64,000 bases of DNA from JACVRW01 sp963850205 (GTDB taxonomy: Bacteria > Actinomycetota > Thermoleophilia > Solirubrobacterales > Thermoleophilaceae), in contig CAWKKJ010000015.1 of NCBI GenBank assembly GCA_963850205.1, positions 124,001-188,000 of the forward strand. Direction: 5' to 3'. The notes below the pieces were generated by a model. That model was not told the DNA's origin, searched no databases, and saw only the letters and a list, made by a program, of their open reading frames with translations. Below are positions 51,591 through 59,692 of this stretch, in pieces. Both the position numbers and the translations under genes were made by a program. Every line of letters starts with the position of its first letter. Positions within the stretch are counted from its first letter, which is position 1.

Positions 51591-52214
51591 TCAGACGCGC
51601 ACCACGTGGCTCTTGACGATCATGTCGTGCAGCGCCCGGTTCGTCCGGTCCCAGAGCGGCCAGAGGTAGTCGAGGATCGTCGGGATCGAGAAGAGAAGGC
51701 TGCCCACCACCTGGAAGAGGAGGACGATCACCACGAACTGACGCAGGAGAGCCCAGCCGAAGGTGACCTGCTCACCCGTGTCGCGGATGACCGTGATGCC
51801 CAGCGCCTGCTTGCCCAGGCTCTGCCCGTTGTTGGCGCCCTCACGCGACATCGTGACCGGGAAGTACACAAACGCGATCACGATCCCGATCAGGATGATG
51901 ATCGCCCCGACGGCCTCGCTCCCCGCGACCCACACGCCGGCTCCCGCATAGATCACCAGCGAGGTGATGATCCCGTCGAGGAGGTAGGCCCCCACGCGCC
52001 GCCACCAGCCCGACAGCGGCGGGCCGGTCCATTCCTGCTGGGTGGCCACCTCCTGCTGCCAGCCGCCGGGGGGCGCCTGGGCGGGAGGCGCCGGGCTCTC
52101 GGGCCCCGCCGGCGCCTGGGGGGCGTCGGGGGCCGCAGGCGGGCCTGGAGCCCCGCCGGCACTCTCCGGAGCGTCGGGCCGTGGGCGGTCGGGAGGAGGC
52201 GTTCCGCTTTCCAT
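51591..52214 (-). CDS. RDD-family membrane protein
   Basis: 207 residues from ATG 52214. A 60-residue Pro/Ala-rich cytosolic N-terminus precedes the RDD domain: WWRRVGAYLLDGIITSLVIY, two further helices, NNGQSLGKQALGITVIRDTG and NRALHDMIVKSHVV at the end. RDD proteins are small membrane proteins, some linked to ion or proton exchange; function here is not shown. It is a tandem paralog of the next entry. Confidence 0.9.
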   Translation of the reverse strand: MESGTPPPDRPRPDAPESAGGAPGPPAAPDAPQAPAGPESPAPPAQAPPGGWQQEVATQQEWTGPPLSGWWRRVGAYLLDGIITSLVIYAGAGVWVAGSEAVGAIIILIGIVIAFVYFPVTMSREGANNGQSLGKQALGITVIRDTGEQVTFGWALLRQFVVIVLLFQVVGSLLFSIPTILDYLWPLWDRTNRALHDMIVKSHVVRV

Positions 52215-52259
52215 GGTCGCAATCAAAGCACGCCGGGCGGCGCGAGAGGCCCTGGGCGC

Positions 52260-52856
52260 CTACGTGCGGAGCACGTGGGTCTTGACGATCATGTCGTGGA
52301 GGGCCCGATTCTCGTCGTCCCAAAGGGGCCACAGCACGTCGAGGAGCGTGGGGATGGAGGCAAAGAAGCCGCCCACCACGCCGAAGAGCATGATCTTGAC
52401 CACCAGCTCGCGCAGGACGGCGAAGCCGAAGCCGAGCGGCTCGCCGCTGTCGCGCACCACGCGGATCCCGACGATCTGCCGGCCCCAGGTCTGGCCGTTG
52501 TTCTCACCGGAGCGGGCCATCAGCACGGGCGCGTAGAGCAGCACGGCGGTGAGGTAGAGAAAGAAGGCCAGGATCCCGACGACCACTCCGGCGACGTCGT
52601 TGCCCAGGGCCACCACCACCACGAGTGCCACCAGCGCGGCGACCAGAACGAACAGGATGAGCGCGTCGAGGATCGCCGCCCCCACCCGGCTCCACCACCC
52701 CGCGAGGGGCGCTCCGGCCCAGGGGTAGCGAAGGGCCGTCGATCCCTGCCATCCCCCCGCCGGCACCGGCCCGCGGTATCCGGGCGGACCGGGCTGGGGC
52801 GCGGCCGGCGGGGCGCCGCGCTCGGGCAGCTCGGGCGTGGCGGATTCGTCGTTCAC
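52260..52856 (-). CDS. RDD-family membrane protein, tandem paralog
   Basis: 198 residues from GTG 52856 with the same architecture as its neighbour: Pro-rich N-terminus, GWWSRVGAAILDALILFVLV, NNGQTWGRQIVGIRVVRDSG, and NRALHDMIVKTHVLRT. The similarity over the last 60 residues indicates a tandem duplication. It lies 21 bases after the membrane protein gene upstream. Confidence 0.9.
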   Translation of the reverse strand: MNDESATPELPERGAPPAAPQPGPPGYRGPVPAGGWQGSTALRYPWAGAPLAGWWSRVGAAILDALILFVLVAALVALVVVVALGNDVAGVVVGILAFFLYLTAVLLYAPVLMARSGENNGQTWGRQIVGIRVVRDSGEPLGFGFAVLRELVVKIMLFGVVGGFFASIPTLLDVLWPLWDDENRALHDMIVKTHVLRT

Positions 52857-52877
52857 CGGCGGAATGAAACCAGGCGC

Positions 52878-53546
52878 TCAGGGTACGGGCGCGTCCAGGA
52901 CGAGCTCCTCGCCCCGGCGCAGGAACCGCAGCCCGAGCGCCAGCGCGCCCAGCAGCGCGATCACGGCAAACGTGATCTGCACGCTCAGGAGCCCTTCCCG
53001 GCTCCAGTAGACGTCTTCCAGCTCGAGCAGCAGCGCCGACTCGTCCAGCGTGAGGCCCATGCCCGCCCCGAAGGGCACGGCCAGCCAGGGCTCCAGGTTC
53101 TCGCTGCGCGTGAGGATCGCGGCGGCACCGGCCGCGAAGGCGATCACGATCCCGGGGACGAAGTGGTGGATATGCCGCCGGCCCACCCGCACGTTGCGGA
53201 ACGGCCCCACCCTGGCCCGGCTGCGCAGCAGGTAGGTGATCGACCTCACCACGATGAACGTCGCTGCGAACGACGTGAGCAGGTTGAACATCGAGTTCTC
53301 CCGCGTCGAGCCCTCGCGGTAGCCGGCTCGCGCGACCTGCGCCGTCTCGGCCACCGCCTCCTCGGCGGCGAGCAGAAGGTCGTCGGTCTCCTGCGGCAGC
53401 GGCGCCGAGCCCCGGCGCCAGACGCGGCCCACCTCCCCCAGCAGCGCCGCCCCCACGGCCACCCCGGCCGCGGTGCCGAGGAGCACGGTGCCCCGTCCCG
53501 GCGCGAGCCGGCTGCGGGCGACGAGGCGGCGGCGCAGGGCCCTCAC
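52878..53546 (-). CDS. Integral membrane protein of unknown function
   Basis: 222 residues, about five helices: GTVLLGTAAGVAVGAALLG, SMFNLLTSFAATFIVVRSIT, HHFVPGIVIAFAAGAAAILT, a re-entrant PWLAVPFGAGMGLTLDESAL, and ITFAVIALLGALALGLRF. VGRRHIHHFVPG is a recognisable conserved motif of an actinobacterial membrane family without known role. The start overlaps the acyltransferase stop by 4 bases, so it belongs to the sugar-acid operon. Confidence 0.75.
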   Translation of the reverse strand: MRALRRRLVARSRLAPGRGTVLLGTAAGVAVGAALLGEVGRVWRRGSAPLPQETDDLLLAAEEAVAETAQVARAGYREGSTRENSMFNLLTSFAATFIVVRSITYLLRSRARVGPFRNVRVGRRHIHHFVPGIVIAFAAGAAAILTRSENLEPWLAVPFGAGMGLTLDESALLLELEDVYWSREGLLSVQITFAVIALLGALALGLRFLRRGEELVLDAPVP

Positions 53547-54244
53547 GACAACAGGTCCTCCGTGGGCACCTCTCGCACCATCCGCGCGGGAACCCCCATG
53601 ACGACGGCCCGGGCCCGGACGTTCTCGGTGACCACAGCGCCCGCGGCCACGATGGCCTCCTCCCCGACCTCGATGCCGGGCAGCAGGACCGCGCCGGCGC
53701 CCACCCGGCAGCCGCGGCGCAGCACGGCGCCCTCGAGCGGCTGGCCGGGCCGGCGGCGACCGAGGGTGGGATCGTTGGTGAGGGTCACCGAGGGCGCCAC
53801 GAACACGTCGTCCTCCACCACCGACCAGGCGGTGATGTAGGCCCCGGTCTGCAGCCTGACCCTCGCTCCGATGCGCACGTCGTTCTCGACGGACACGCCA
53901 CGTCCCACCACGGACTCCTCGCCGATCTCGCTGCGCTCCCGGACGTGGGCCTGATCTGCGATCACCGCCCGGGCGCCGATCCGCGCGCCGGCGAGTATCA
54001 CCGCCCCGGCGCCCACCCGCGCTCCGGCGCCGATCTCCGCCGGTCCAGGCGGCTCGCGGTCCGCGCTGGAACGGGGGCCGAGCGCCACCGGCTTTCCCAG
54101 CACAGAGCCGTCGCCGAGCTCCACGCCATCGCCCACCCGCGTTCCCGTGTGCACCACCACGTGGCCGCCGATCCGCACGCTCTCGGGAAGCTCGACGCCC
54201 TCGCCGGTCAGAAGGCCCGGGGAGCGGTCAGACGGGAGCAGCAC
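53543..54244 (-). CDS. Left-handed beta-helix acyltransferase (WbpD/WlbB-like)
   Basis: A 233-residue hexapeptide-repeat protein: repeated [LIV]Gxxxx units from ESVRIGGHVVVHTGTRVGDG to GAVVTENVRARAVVMGVPAR, with the trimeric acetyltransferase end PARMVREV. GTG 54244 overlaps the dehydrogenase stop by 17 bases. Its place beside a 6-dehydrogenase, a 3-dehydrogenase and a 2-epimerase suggests it acetylates the 3-amino group of a UDP-uronic acid, as WbpD does. That role is inferred from context. Confidence 0.82.
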   Translation of the reverse strand: MLLPSDRSPGLLTGEGVELPESVRIGGHVVVHTGTRVGDGVELGDGSVLGKPVALGPRSSADREPPGPAEIGAGARVGAGAVILAGARIGARAVIADQAHVRERSEIGEESVVGRGVSVENDVRIGARVRLQTGAYITAWSVVEDDVFVAPSVTLTNDPTLGRRRPGQPLEGAVLRRGCRVGAGAVLLPGIEVGEEAIVAAGAVVTENVRARAVVMGVPARMVREVPTEDLLS

Positions 54245-54818
54245 GCGTGCTCTCCTGCAGCGACTGCTGGAGGGTCTCCAGCACCCGGACCACCCGCAGC
54301 CCCGCCTCACCGTCCGAGCGCGGAGCGGCGCCCGTGGCCACGCACTCGAGGAAGTGCCGGCATTCGATCCGCAGCGGCTCCTCGTTGGCGACCCGGGGCG
54401 AGAAGATGTCGCCCGAGCGGGCGATGTACTCCCCGTACGACTCGTACTTCTCGTCGAAGCCCTTGTCGTAGACCGTGAGCTTGCGCTCCAGCTCCATGTC
54501 GTCGAAGGTGGCCATCCGCTTGGACCCCACCAGCGGCTTCTCCACGAAGCAGTGCTTCCCCGCGTCGAGCACCTGGCGGGCCATGTCGGCGTGGGTGGGC
54601 ACGGGGGTGGCCAGCACGATCGCGTCGAGGGTGTCGTCGTCCAGGAGGTCGGTAACCGAGGAGGTGGTGCGGACGCCCGGGAAGCCGGCGCCGAAGCGTT
54701 CCAGCGCACCCTCCGAGGCGTCACACAGCCAGGCCAGCTCGCAGCCGGGCAGCCGGTCGAAGTTGCGGGCGAGGTTGGGTCCCCAGTAGCCGAGGCCCAC
54801 GACCCCGATGCTGGTCAC
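54228..54818 (-). pseudogene. Gfo/Idh/MocA oxidoreductase with a large internal deletion
   Basis: 196 residues against about 330 for WbpB/WlbA-type 3-dehydrogenases. The N-terminal NAD fold is complete (IGVVGLGYWGPNLARNFDRL, through THADMARQVLDAGKHCFVEKPL). The sequence then jumps to VGSKRMATFDDMELERKLTV, which in homologues lies near residue 215. About 110-120 residues holding the conserved catalytic Lys/His region are gone, in frame, at a junction near 54538. The C-terminus (PLRIECRHFLECVATG) is normal. The protein may be translated but should be inactive. GTG 54818 overlaps the upstream stop (GTGA). Confidence 0.8.
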
Positions 54819-56050
54819 AGGCGCACGAGGTTCGGAGCCTCGATGCCGCGGGTGACGCCCCGGAAGTCCACCACGAGCGGGGACTCGCGCACGATCCGCT
54901 CGACGTCCAGGCCCGGATGTGCCGTGACGATGACGGTGCAGTCGGTGTCCTCCGGCCACTCCGACTCGAGCTCGTAGTCGGGAAGCGAGGGAACGTAGTC
55001 GTCGTGGTAGGTCAACTCCGCCCCGCGCTCGGCCAGCAGGCGCATGATGCGCAGCGCGGGTGACTCGCGCAGGTCGCCCACGCCGGGCTTGTAGGACACC
55101 CCGACGATGGCCACCCGCGACCCGCGCACGGGCTTGGCGTGGTCGTTCAGCGCCCGTGAGATCTTCTCCACGCAGAAGTACGGCATCTGCTGGTTGACCT
55201 CGCCGGCCAGCTCGATGAACTCGGTCTGCGTGTCGAACTCGCGTGCCCGCCAGGCCAGGTAGAAAGGATCGACCGGGAGGCAGTGTCCGCCCATGCCGGG
55301 CCCGGGCTTGAAGGACATGAAGCCATAGGGCTTGGTGGCGGCCGAGTCGACGACCTCCCACACGTCGATGCCCATGCGGTCGCACAGGATGGCCAGCTCG
55401 TTCACGAGCGCGATGTTCACCGAGCGGAACACGTTCTCCAGCAGCTTGGTCAGCTCGGCCGCCTCGGGCGTCGACACCGCCACCACCTCGTCGCAGACCA
55501 GCTCGTACAGCTCGACCGCCCGGCGCAGGCACTCGCCGGTGAGGCCGCCCACGATCTTCGGGGTCGTCCGCAGGGTGTAGTCGGTGCGCCCGGGGTCGAT
55601 CCGCTCGGGCGAGAACGCCGCGAAGAAGTCCTTGCCCGCCGCGAGCCCAGACTCCTCGAGCAGCGGCACGAAGCGCTCGCGCGTGGTGCCCGGGTAGGTG
55701 GTCGACTCGAGCACCACCAGCTGGTCCTGCTGCAGCACGCCGGCCAGCGACGTGCCGACCGCGATCAGCGGGCCGAGGTCCGGCTCCCGGTTGCGGGTGA
55801 GCGGGGTGGGCACGGCCACGAGGATCGCCTCGACCTGGGCCAGGTCCTGGTAGCGGGTGGTGGCCCGGAAGCGGTCGCCCAGGGCCCGCAGCACCTCGTC
55901 GCTCACGTCCTCGACGTGCGAGTCACCCCGGCCGAGGGCCTCGACCATGCGCAGGTCGGAGTCCACGCCCACCACGTCGTGCCCGGCCTCGGCGAAGCCC
56001 GCCGCCAGCGGCAGCCCGACGTACCCGAGGCCCACGATTCCCACTCTCAT
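54815..56050 (-). CDS. UDP-N-acetylglucosamine/mannosamine 6-dehydrogenase (nucleotide-sugar dehydrogenase)
   Basis: A 411-residue UDP-sugar dehydrogenase oxidising C6 to a uronic acid with 2 NAD+. The N-terminal fold is RVGIVGLGYVGLPLAAGFAE; VAVPTPL and ESTTYPGTT follow. The catalytic cysteine is in GPGMGGHCLPVDPFYL near 258, and GVSYKPGVGDLRESPALRI starts the C-terminal domain. Overlaps at both ends couple it to the epimerase and the 3-dehydrogenase genes. WbpA/WecC-type activity fits the operon. Confidence 0.9.
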   Translation of the reverse strand: MRVGIVGLGYVGLPLAAGFAEAGHDVVGVDSDLRMVEALGRGDSHVEDVSDEVLRALGDRFRATTRYQDLAQVEAILVAVPTPLTRNREPDLGPLIAVGTSLAGVLQQDQLVVLESTTYPGTTRERFVPLLEESGLAAGKDFFAAFSPERIDPGRTDYTLRTTPKIVGGLTGECLRRAVELYELVCDEVVAVSTPEAAELTKLLENVFRSVNIALVNELAILCDRMGIDVWEVVDSAATKPYGFMSFKPGPGMGGHCLPVDPFYLAWRAREFDTQTEFIELAGEVNQQMPYFCVEKISRALNDHAKPVRGSRVAIVGVSYKPGVGDLRESPALRIMRLLAERGAELTYHDDYVPSLPDYELESEWPEDTDCTVIVTAHPGLDVERIVRESPLVVDFRGVTRGIEAPNLVRL

Positions 56051-57114
56051 AGGCGCGCAGTGTAGGCAGCCACAACGTCGCGGACGCGGTCTGCGGCGTG
56101 GCCTCCGCCATAGAGGTCCGGTCGCTCGGCGGGCGGCCGCTGCTCGAGAGCCGCGAGGGCGGCGCCGCCGTCCAGGTCGACCAGCACGTTCCAGCCCGCA
56201 TCGACGGTCTCGACCCATTCGGTGGTGTCACGCAGCGTCACGCAGCGAACCCCGAGCAGGTAGGCCTCCTTCTGGACCCCGCCGGAGTCGGTGAGCACGG
56301 CCCGAGCGTTCCTGGCCAGCTCGAGGAAGTCGAGGTAGCCGACCGGAGGCAGCGTGCGGACACCGTTCAGCCGCTCCATCAGGCCCGCGCTCTCCAACCG
56401 CTCGCGGGTGCGCGGGTGCAGCGGGAACACGACCGGCCCCGGCAGCACCTCGATCAGCTCGACCAGGCGGAGCAGTCGCCCGGGCGGATCGACGTTTCCG
56501 GCCCGGTGCGCGGTCAGGACGAGGTAGCCGCCCGGATCGAGGCCCAGGTCGGAGAGCACGGTCGAGCGCTCCGCCGCGATGTCCTGGAAGGCCAGCGAGA
56601 CATCGGCCATCACGTCGCCCACCAGGTGGATCTCGCCGCGAGCGCCCTCCCGCCGCAGGTTCTCGACCGCCGCCTCGGTGGAGCAGAGCAACAGGTCGCT
56701 CGCATGATCGGTGAGCACCCGGTTGAGCTCCTCGGGCATGCGGCGGTCGAACGAGCGCATTCCCGCCTCCACGTGCCCCACGCGGATGCCTGCCTGAGCG
56801 GCGGCGAGAGCCCCCGCCAGGGTGGTGTTGGTGTCGCCGTAGACCAGCACCAGCGCCGGCTCGATCTCGTGCAGCACGGGCTCCAGTGCCCCCAGGATGC
56901 GTGCCGTCTGCGCGCTGTTGGATCCGGACCCGGCCCCGAGCTCCCGATCCGGGGCCGGCACCCCGAGCTCGTCGAAGAACACGCGCGACAGCGCGTCGTC
57001 GTAGTGCTGGCCGGTATGCACGATCAGCTCCTCACAGCGCTCGCGCAGCTTGCGCGAGACCGCGGCTGCTTTCACGAACTGCGGCCGGTTGCCGATGATC
57101 GTGAGGATCCTCAC
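56047..57114 (-). CDS. wecB: UDP-N-acetylglucosamine 2-epimerase (non-hydrolysing)
   Basis: 355 residues from GTG 57114 (GTG 57120 also possible; AGGGG upstream). WecB/WbpI blocks are ILTIIGNRPQFVKAAAVSRK, VHTGQHYDDALSRVFFDELG, LVYGDTNTTLAGALAA, HVEAGMRSFDRRMPEELNRV, TAHRAGNVDP and LTDSGGVQKEAYLLGVRCVT. It interconverts UDP-GlcNAc-type and UDP-ManNAc-type sugars. It is the first gene of a run of overlapping minus-strand genes for an envelope glycan precursor. Confidence 0.92.
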   Translation of the reverse strand: MRILTIIGNRPQFVKAAAVSRKLRERCEELIVHTGQHYDDALSRVFFDELGVPAPDRELGAGSGSNSAQTARILGALEPVLHEIEPALVLVYGDTNTTLAGALAAAQAGIRVGHVEAGMRSFDRRMPEELNRVLTDHASDLLLCSTEAAVENLRREGARGEIHLVGDVMADVSLAFQDIAAERSTVLSDLGLDPGGYLVLTAHRAGNVDPPGRLLRLVELIEVLPGPVVFPLHPRTRERLESAGLMERLNGVRTLPPVGYLDFLELARNARAVLTDSGGVQKEAYLLGVRCVTLRDTTEWVETVDAGWNVLVDLDGGAALAALEQRPPAERPDLYGGGHAADRVRDVVAAYTARL

Positions 57115-57126
57115 GGGCACGCCCCT

Positions 57127-57252
57127 ATGATGGTCGGCGGGATGGGCAGAAAGCTTCTGGGCGGCGCGATCGGGATTGCGACCGGCGTCGTCAAGCACGT
57201 CGCCTGGTATCTGGCCCACCGTATGGAGGGCCGTCCGCGGCCGCGCTCTTGA
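57127..57252 (+). CDS. Possible small protein (about 41 residues)
   Basis: An ORF that exactly fills the space between wecB (start 57114, other strand) and the aminotransferase stop at 57253. From ATG 57127 or 57142 it encodes a small hydrophobic/amphipathic peptide with LGGAIGIATGVVKHVAWYL and a basic tail. No clear Shine-Dalgarno is seen. It could be a real short membrane peptide or simply an open frame in GC-rich DNA. Confidence 0.35.
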   Translation: MMVGGMGRKLLGGAIGIATGVVKHVAWYLAHRMEGRPRPRS

Positions 57253-58068
57253 CTACGCGAGCTCTTCCTCGATCCGCGCCCGGAGCCGGGTCGCCGCTTC
57301 GCGCGTGTGCTCGCCCTCGGGCAGCTCGATGTCCTCGATCGTGGAGATCGACTGGGCCTCGCGTGTGGTCGAGGCCAGGAAGGCCTCGGTGGCCACCCTC
57401 AGGTCGTCCATGGTGCAGGCGCGCTCCTCGACCTCGACCAGCTCCATCACCCGGGCCCGCGTGATCGAGGCCAGGATGTGCTCGCTCAGCGGCGGGGTGC
57501 AGAGCACGCCCTCGGCGTCGGCCCAGAACAGCGACGAGGTGGGCGCCTCCAGCACCCGCCCGTGGGGGGTCACCAGCAGCGCCTCGTCGTAACCGCGCTC
57601 CCTGGCCAGGCGGCCGGCCAGCATGTTCGCCCCGTACGAGAGCGACTTCACACCGTCCAGCACCCGAGTGGGGGCGTACTCCACCACCCCGAGGCGAATC
57701 CGCTCCGAGGCCACCGGGAGCGGCTCGGTGAACAGAAGACGCCGCCCGCCGCGGGTGAGGACGATGCGCAGGCAGCCGTCGAAGCCACCCCCGCCGCGGG
57801 CCTCCAGCAGCTGCGGGATCTCGGCCTCGAGCTCGGCCCGGGGCACGCCCTCGAGCCGAAGGTTCGCCGCCGAACGCTCCATCCGGTCGAGATGATCGGC
57901 CAGCGCGAAGGGTCGCCCGGCGTAGATGCGGATGACCTCGAAGGCGCCGTCGCCGCGCAGAAGCCCCTCGTCGGTGGCCGGAATGGTGGCCTCCGCGGAG
58001 GGGACCACCTCACCGTCCACGCAGGCGAGCTCGACGGTGGTCGCGGGGGCTGCCAGTTGTTCGGACAT
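57253..58068 (-). CDS. Class IV aminotransferase (branched-chain aminotransferase / ADC lyase-like)
   Basis: A 271-residue PLP enzyme of fold type IV. LRGDGAFEVIRIYAGRPF lies near residue 38. The PLP lysine is probably in GVKSLSYGANMLAGR near 142, followed by YDEALLVTPHGRVLEAPTSS, the IlvE/PabC signature. The substrate cannot be told apart between branched-chain amino acids and aminodeoxychorismate. ATG 58068. The cyclase-like gene lies 10 bases upstream on the same strand. Confidence 0.88.
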   Translation of the reverse strand: MSEQLAAPATTVELACVDGEVVPSAEATIPATDEGLLRGDGAFEVIRIYAGRPFALADHLDRMERSAANLRLEGVPRAELEAEIPQLLEARGGGGFDGCLRIVLTRGGRRLLFTEPLPVASERIRLGVVEYAPTRVLDGVKSLSYGANMLAGRLARERGYDEALLVTPHGRVLEAPTSSLFWADAEGVLCTPPLSEHILASITRARVMELVEVEERACTMDDLRVATEAFLASTTREAQSISTIEDIELPEGEHTREAATRLRARIEEELA

Positions 58069-58078
58069 GTCCCGCAGG

Positions 58079-58924
58079 TTAGTAGGCGGCCAACAGGCGG
58101 CATGGGCCGCCCGAACCGTCCTGCCAGGGCACCACCCCGACGACCACCTGGGCGCCCCGCGGTGGGATCCGGCCCACGTTGGCGACGTTCTCGAGGCCGT
58201 AGCGGTCGGCGCCCAGGAGGCGTGCGTGGACCGCGAACGTGGTGGAGGTGCCCGGGTCGAGGCTCAGCGTGTCCACCCCGATGCCGCGGATGCTCCGGCG
58301 CTCCAACAGCCATTCCACCGCCTCCAGGCCGAAGCCCGGGAAGTGGTAGGTGCCGCTCGCGTCGGCGTTCTTGTACGCCACGGGATCGGAGATGCGCCGG
58401 TCCCAGCCCGAGTTCATGAACACCACGGCGCCTCGCGGGATGCGGCCGTAGCGGCGCTCGTAGCGCAGCAGGTCGTCGGGCTCGACCTCGGTGTCGGGAT
58501 CGCGGGCGGCCCGGCCGGAGATGTCGATCACCGCGGCGGGGGCGAACAGCTCTCCCGTTCGCAGCTCGGGCACGAGCCGGCCACCGGGCGCGAGGTGCCC
58601 GGGGGCATCCATGTGGGTGCCCGAGTGCTCGTCGAAGGTCCACTCCTGCTTGTAGAAGCCGTCGCCCTCGATGGTGGTCAGCGTGCGGCGCGTCGGCTCG
58701 TTGCCGGTGTAGACCGGGAAGCCTTCGGTGAAGACGTGGGTGAGGTCCTGGCAGCGGCCTCGCCCCGGGTGCCCGCGCCCCGCGAGCGCCGGTGACGGGC
58801 CCAGGGCCGCCAGCGCGGCCGCGGCACCGCCGCCGGCCAGCACCGCCCGGCGGCTCACGCCGCCGCCCTCGCGCTCCCTCTCAAATCCCTCACGTACGGT
58901 CTCCACGGTGCCCGGCAGACACAT
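58079..58924 (-). CDS. Cyclase-family (kynurenine formamidase-like) metal hydrolase, Tat-exported
   Basis: 281 residues. The N-terminus carries a Tat-type signal: SRRAVLAGGGAAAALAALG from about residue 24. The mature part has the family start LTHVFTEGFPVYTGNE and the metal-binding motif HSGTHMDAPGHLA near 99, with GVDTLSLDP later. Members hydrolyse amides or cyclic substrates; the substrate here is unknown. Export fits the tatA/tatC genes at 62467-63484. Confidence 0.88.
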   Translation of the reverse strand: MCLPGTVETVREGFEREREGGGVSRRAVLAGGGAAAALAALGPSPALAGRGHPGRGRCQDLTHVFTEGFPVYTGNEPTRRTLTTIEGDGFYKQEWTFDEHSGTHMDAPGHLAPGGRLVPELRTGELFAPAAVIDISGRAARDPDTEVEPDDLLRYERRYGRIPRGAVVFMNSGWDRRISDPVAYKNADASGTYHFPGFGLEAVEWLLERRSIRGIGVDTLSLDPGTSTTFAVHARLLGADRYGLENVANVGRIPPRGAQVVVGVVPWQDGSGGPCRLLAAY

Positions 58925-59012
58925 CGCAGCCTCCCCTCGTCGTCGCTGAGTTCGCGGAGCATTTGGCCCTTCTTATGAACGGCTTAACGAGGCGGTCTAC
59001 GTTGCCGGTGCC

Positions 59013-59690
59013 GTGCGCGTACTCATCGCCGACGACGAGCTGGCGGTCCGCAGCTCGATCTCCCGTGCCCTAGAGCTGAAGGGCTACCGGGTGGGAACGG
59101 CCGCCGGCGGCCACGAGGCCCTCGCGCGCCTGAGCGAGAGCAGCTTCGACGCCCTCGTGCTCGACCTCATGATGCCCGGGGTCGACGGACTGGATGTGTG
59201 CCGCAGGATGCGCGCGGGCGGAGACGGCACGCCCGTGCTCATGCTCACCGCCCGGGACGCCGTGGGCGATCGGGTGGCCGGGCTCGACGCCGGCGCGGAC
59301 GACTACCTGGTCAAGCCCTTTGCCCTCGAGGAGCTTCTGGCCCGGCTGCGCGCGCTGGTACGGCGCGCGCCGAGCAACGGCGACCGGCCCGCGGTCCTGC
59401 GCTTCTCGGACCTCACCGTTGACACCGGCGCCTACGAGGTCCGGCGGGGCGATCGGCCGATCGAGCTCACCCGCACGGAGTTCGTTCTCCTCGAGCTGCT
59501 CATTCGCCACCCACGTCAGGTGTTGACCCGGTCGACGATCTTCGAGCGCGTCTGGGGCTATGACTTCGGCAGCGGCTCCAACTCCCTGGGCGTGTACGTC
59601 GGCTATCTGCGCCGCAAGCTCGAGGAGGCCGGCGAGCCGCGGCTCCTCCACACGGTCCGCGGCGTGGGCTACGTGCTCCGCGAGGCCTGA
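59013..59690 (+). CDS. OmpR/PhoB-family response regulator
   Basis: 225 residues from GTG 59013: the receiver domain with IADDELAV, phosphoacceptor D51 in LVLDLMMPGVDG and LVKPFALEELLARL, then a winged-helix domain with ELTRTEFVLLELLIRHPRQV and YVGYLRRKLEEAG. It is the partner of the kinase 2 bases downstream. The pair is of the PrrA/MprA-like type; the signal is unknown. Confidence 0.95.
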   Translation: MRVLIADDELAVRSSISRALELKGYRVGTAAGGHEALARLSESSFDALVLDLMMPGVDGLDVCRRMRAGGDGTPVLMLTARDAVGDRVAGLDAGADDYLVKPFALEELLARLRALVRRAPSNGDRPAVLRFSDLTVDTGAYEVRRGDRPIELTRTEFVLLELLIRHPRQVLTRSTIFERVWGYDFGSGSNSLGVYVGYLRRKLEEAGEPRLLHTVRGVGYVLREA

Positions 59691-59692
59691 GC

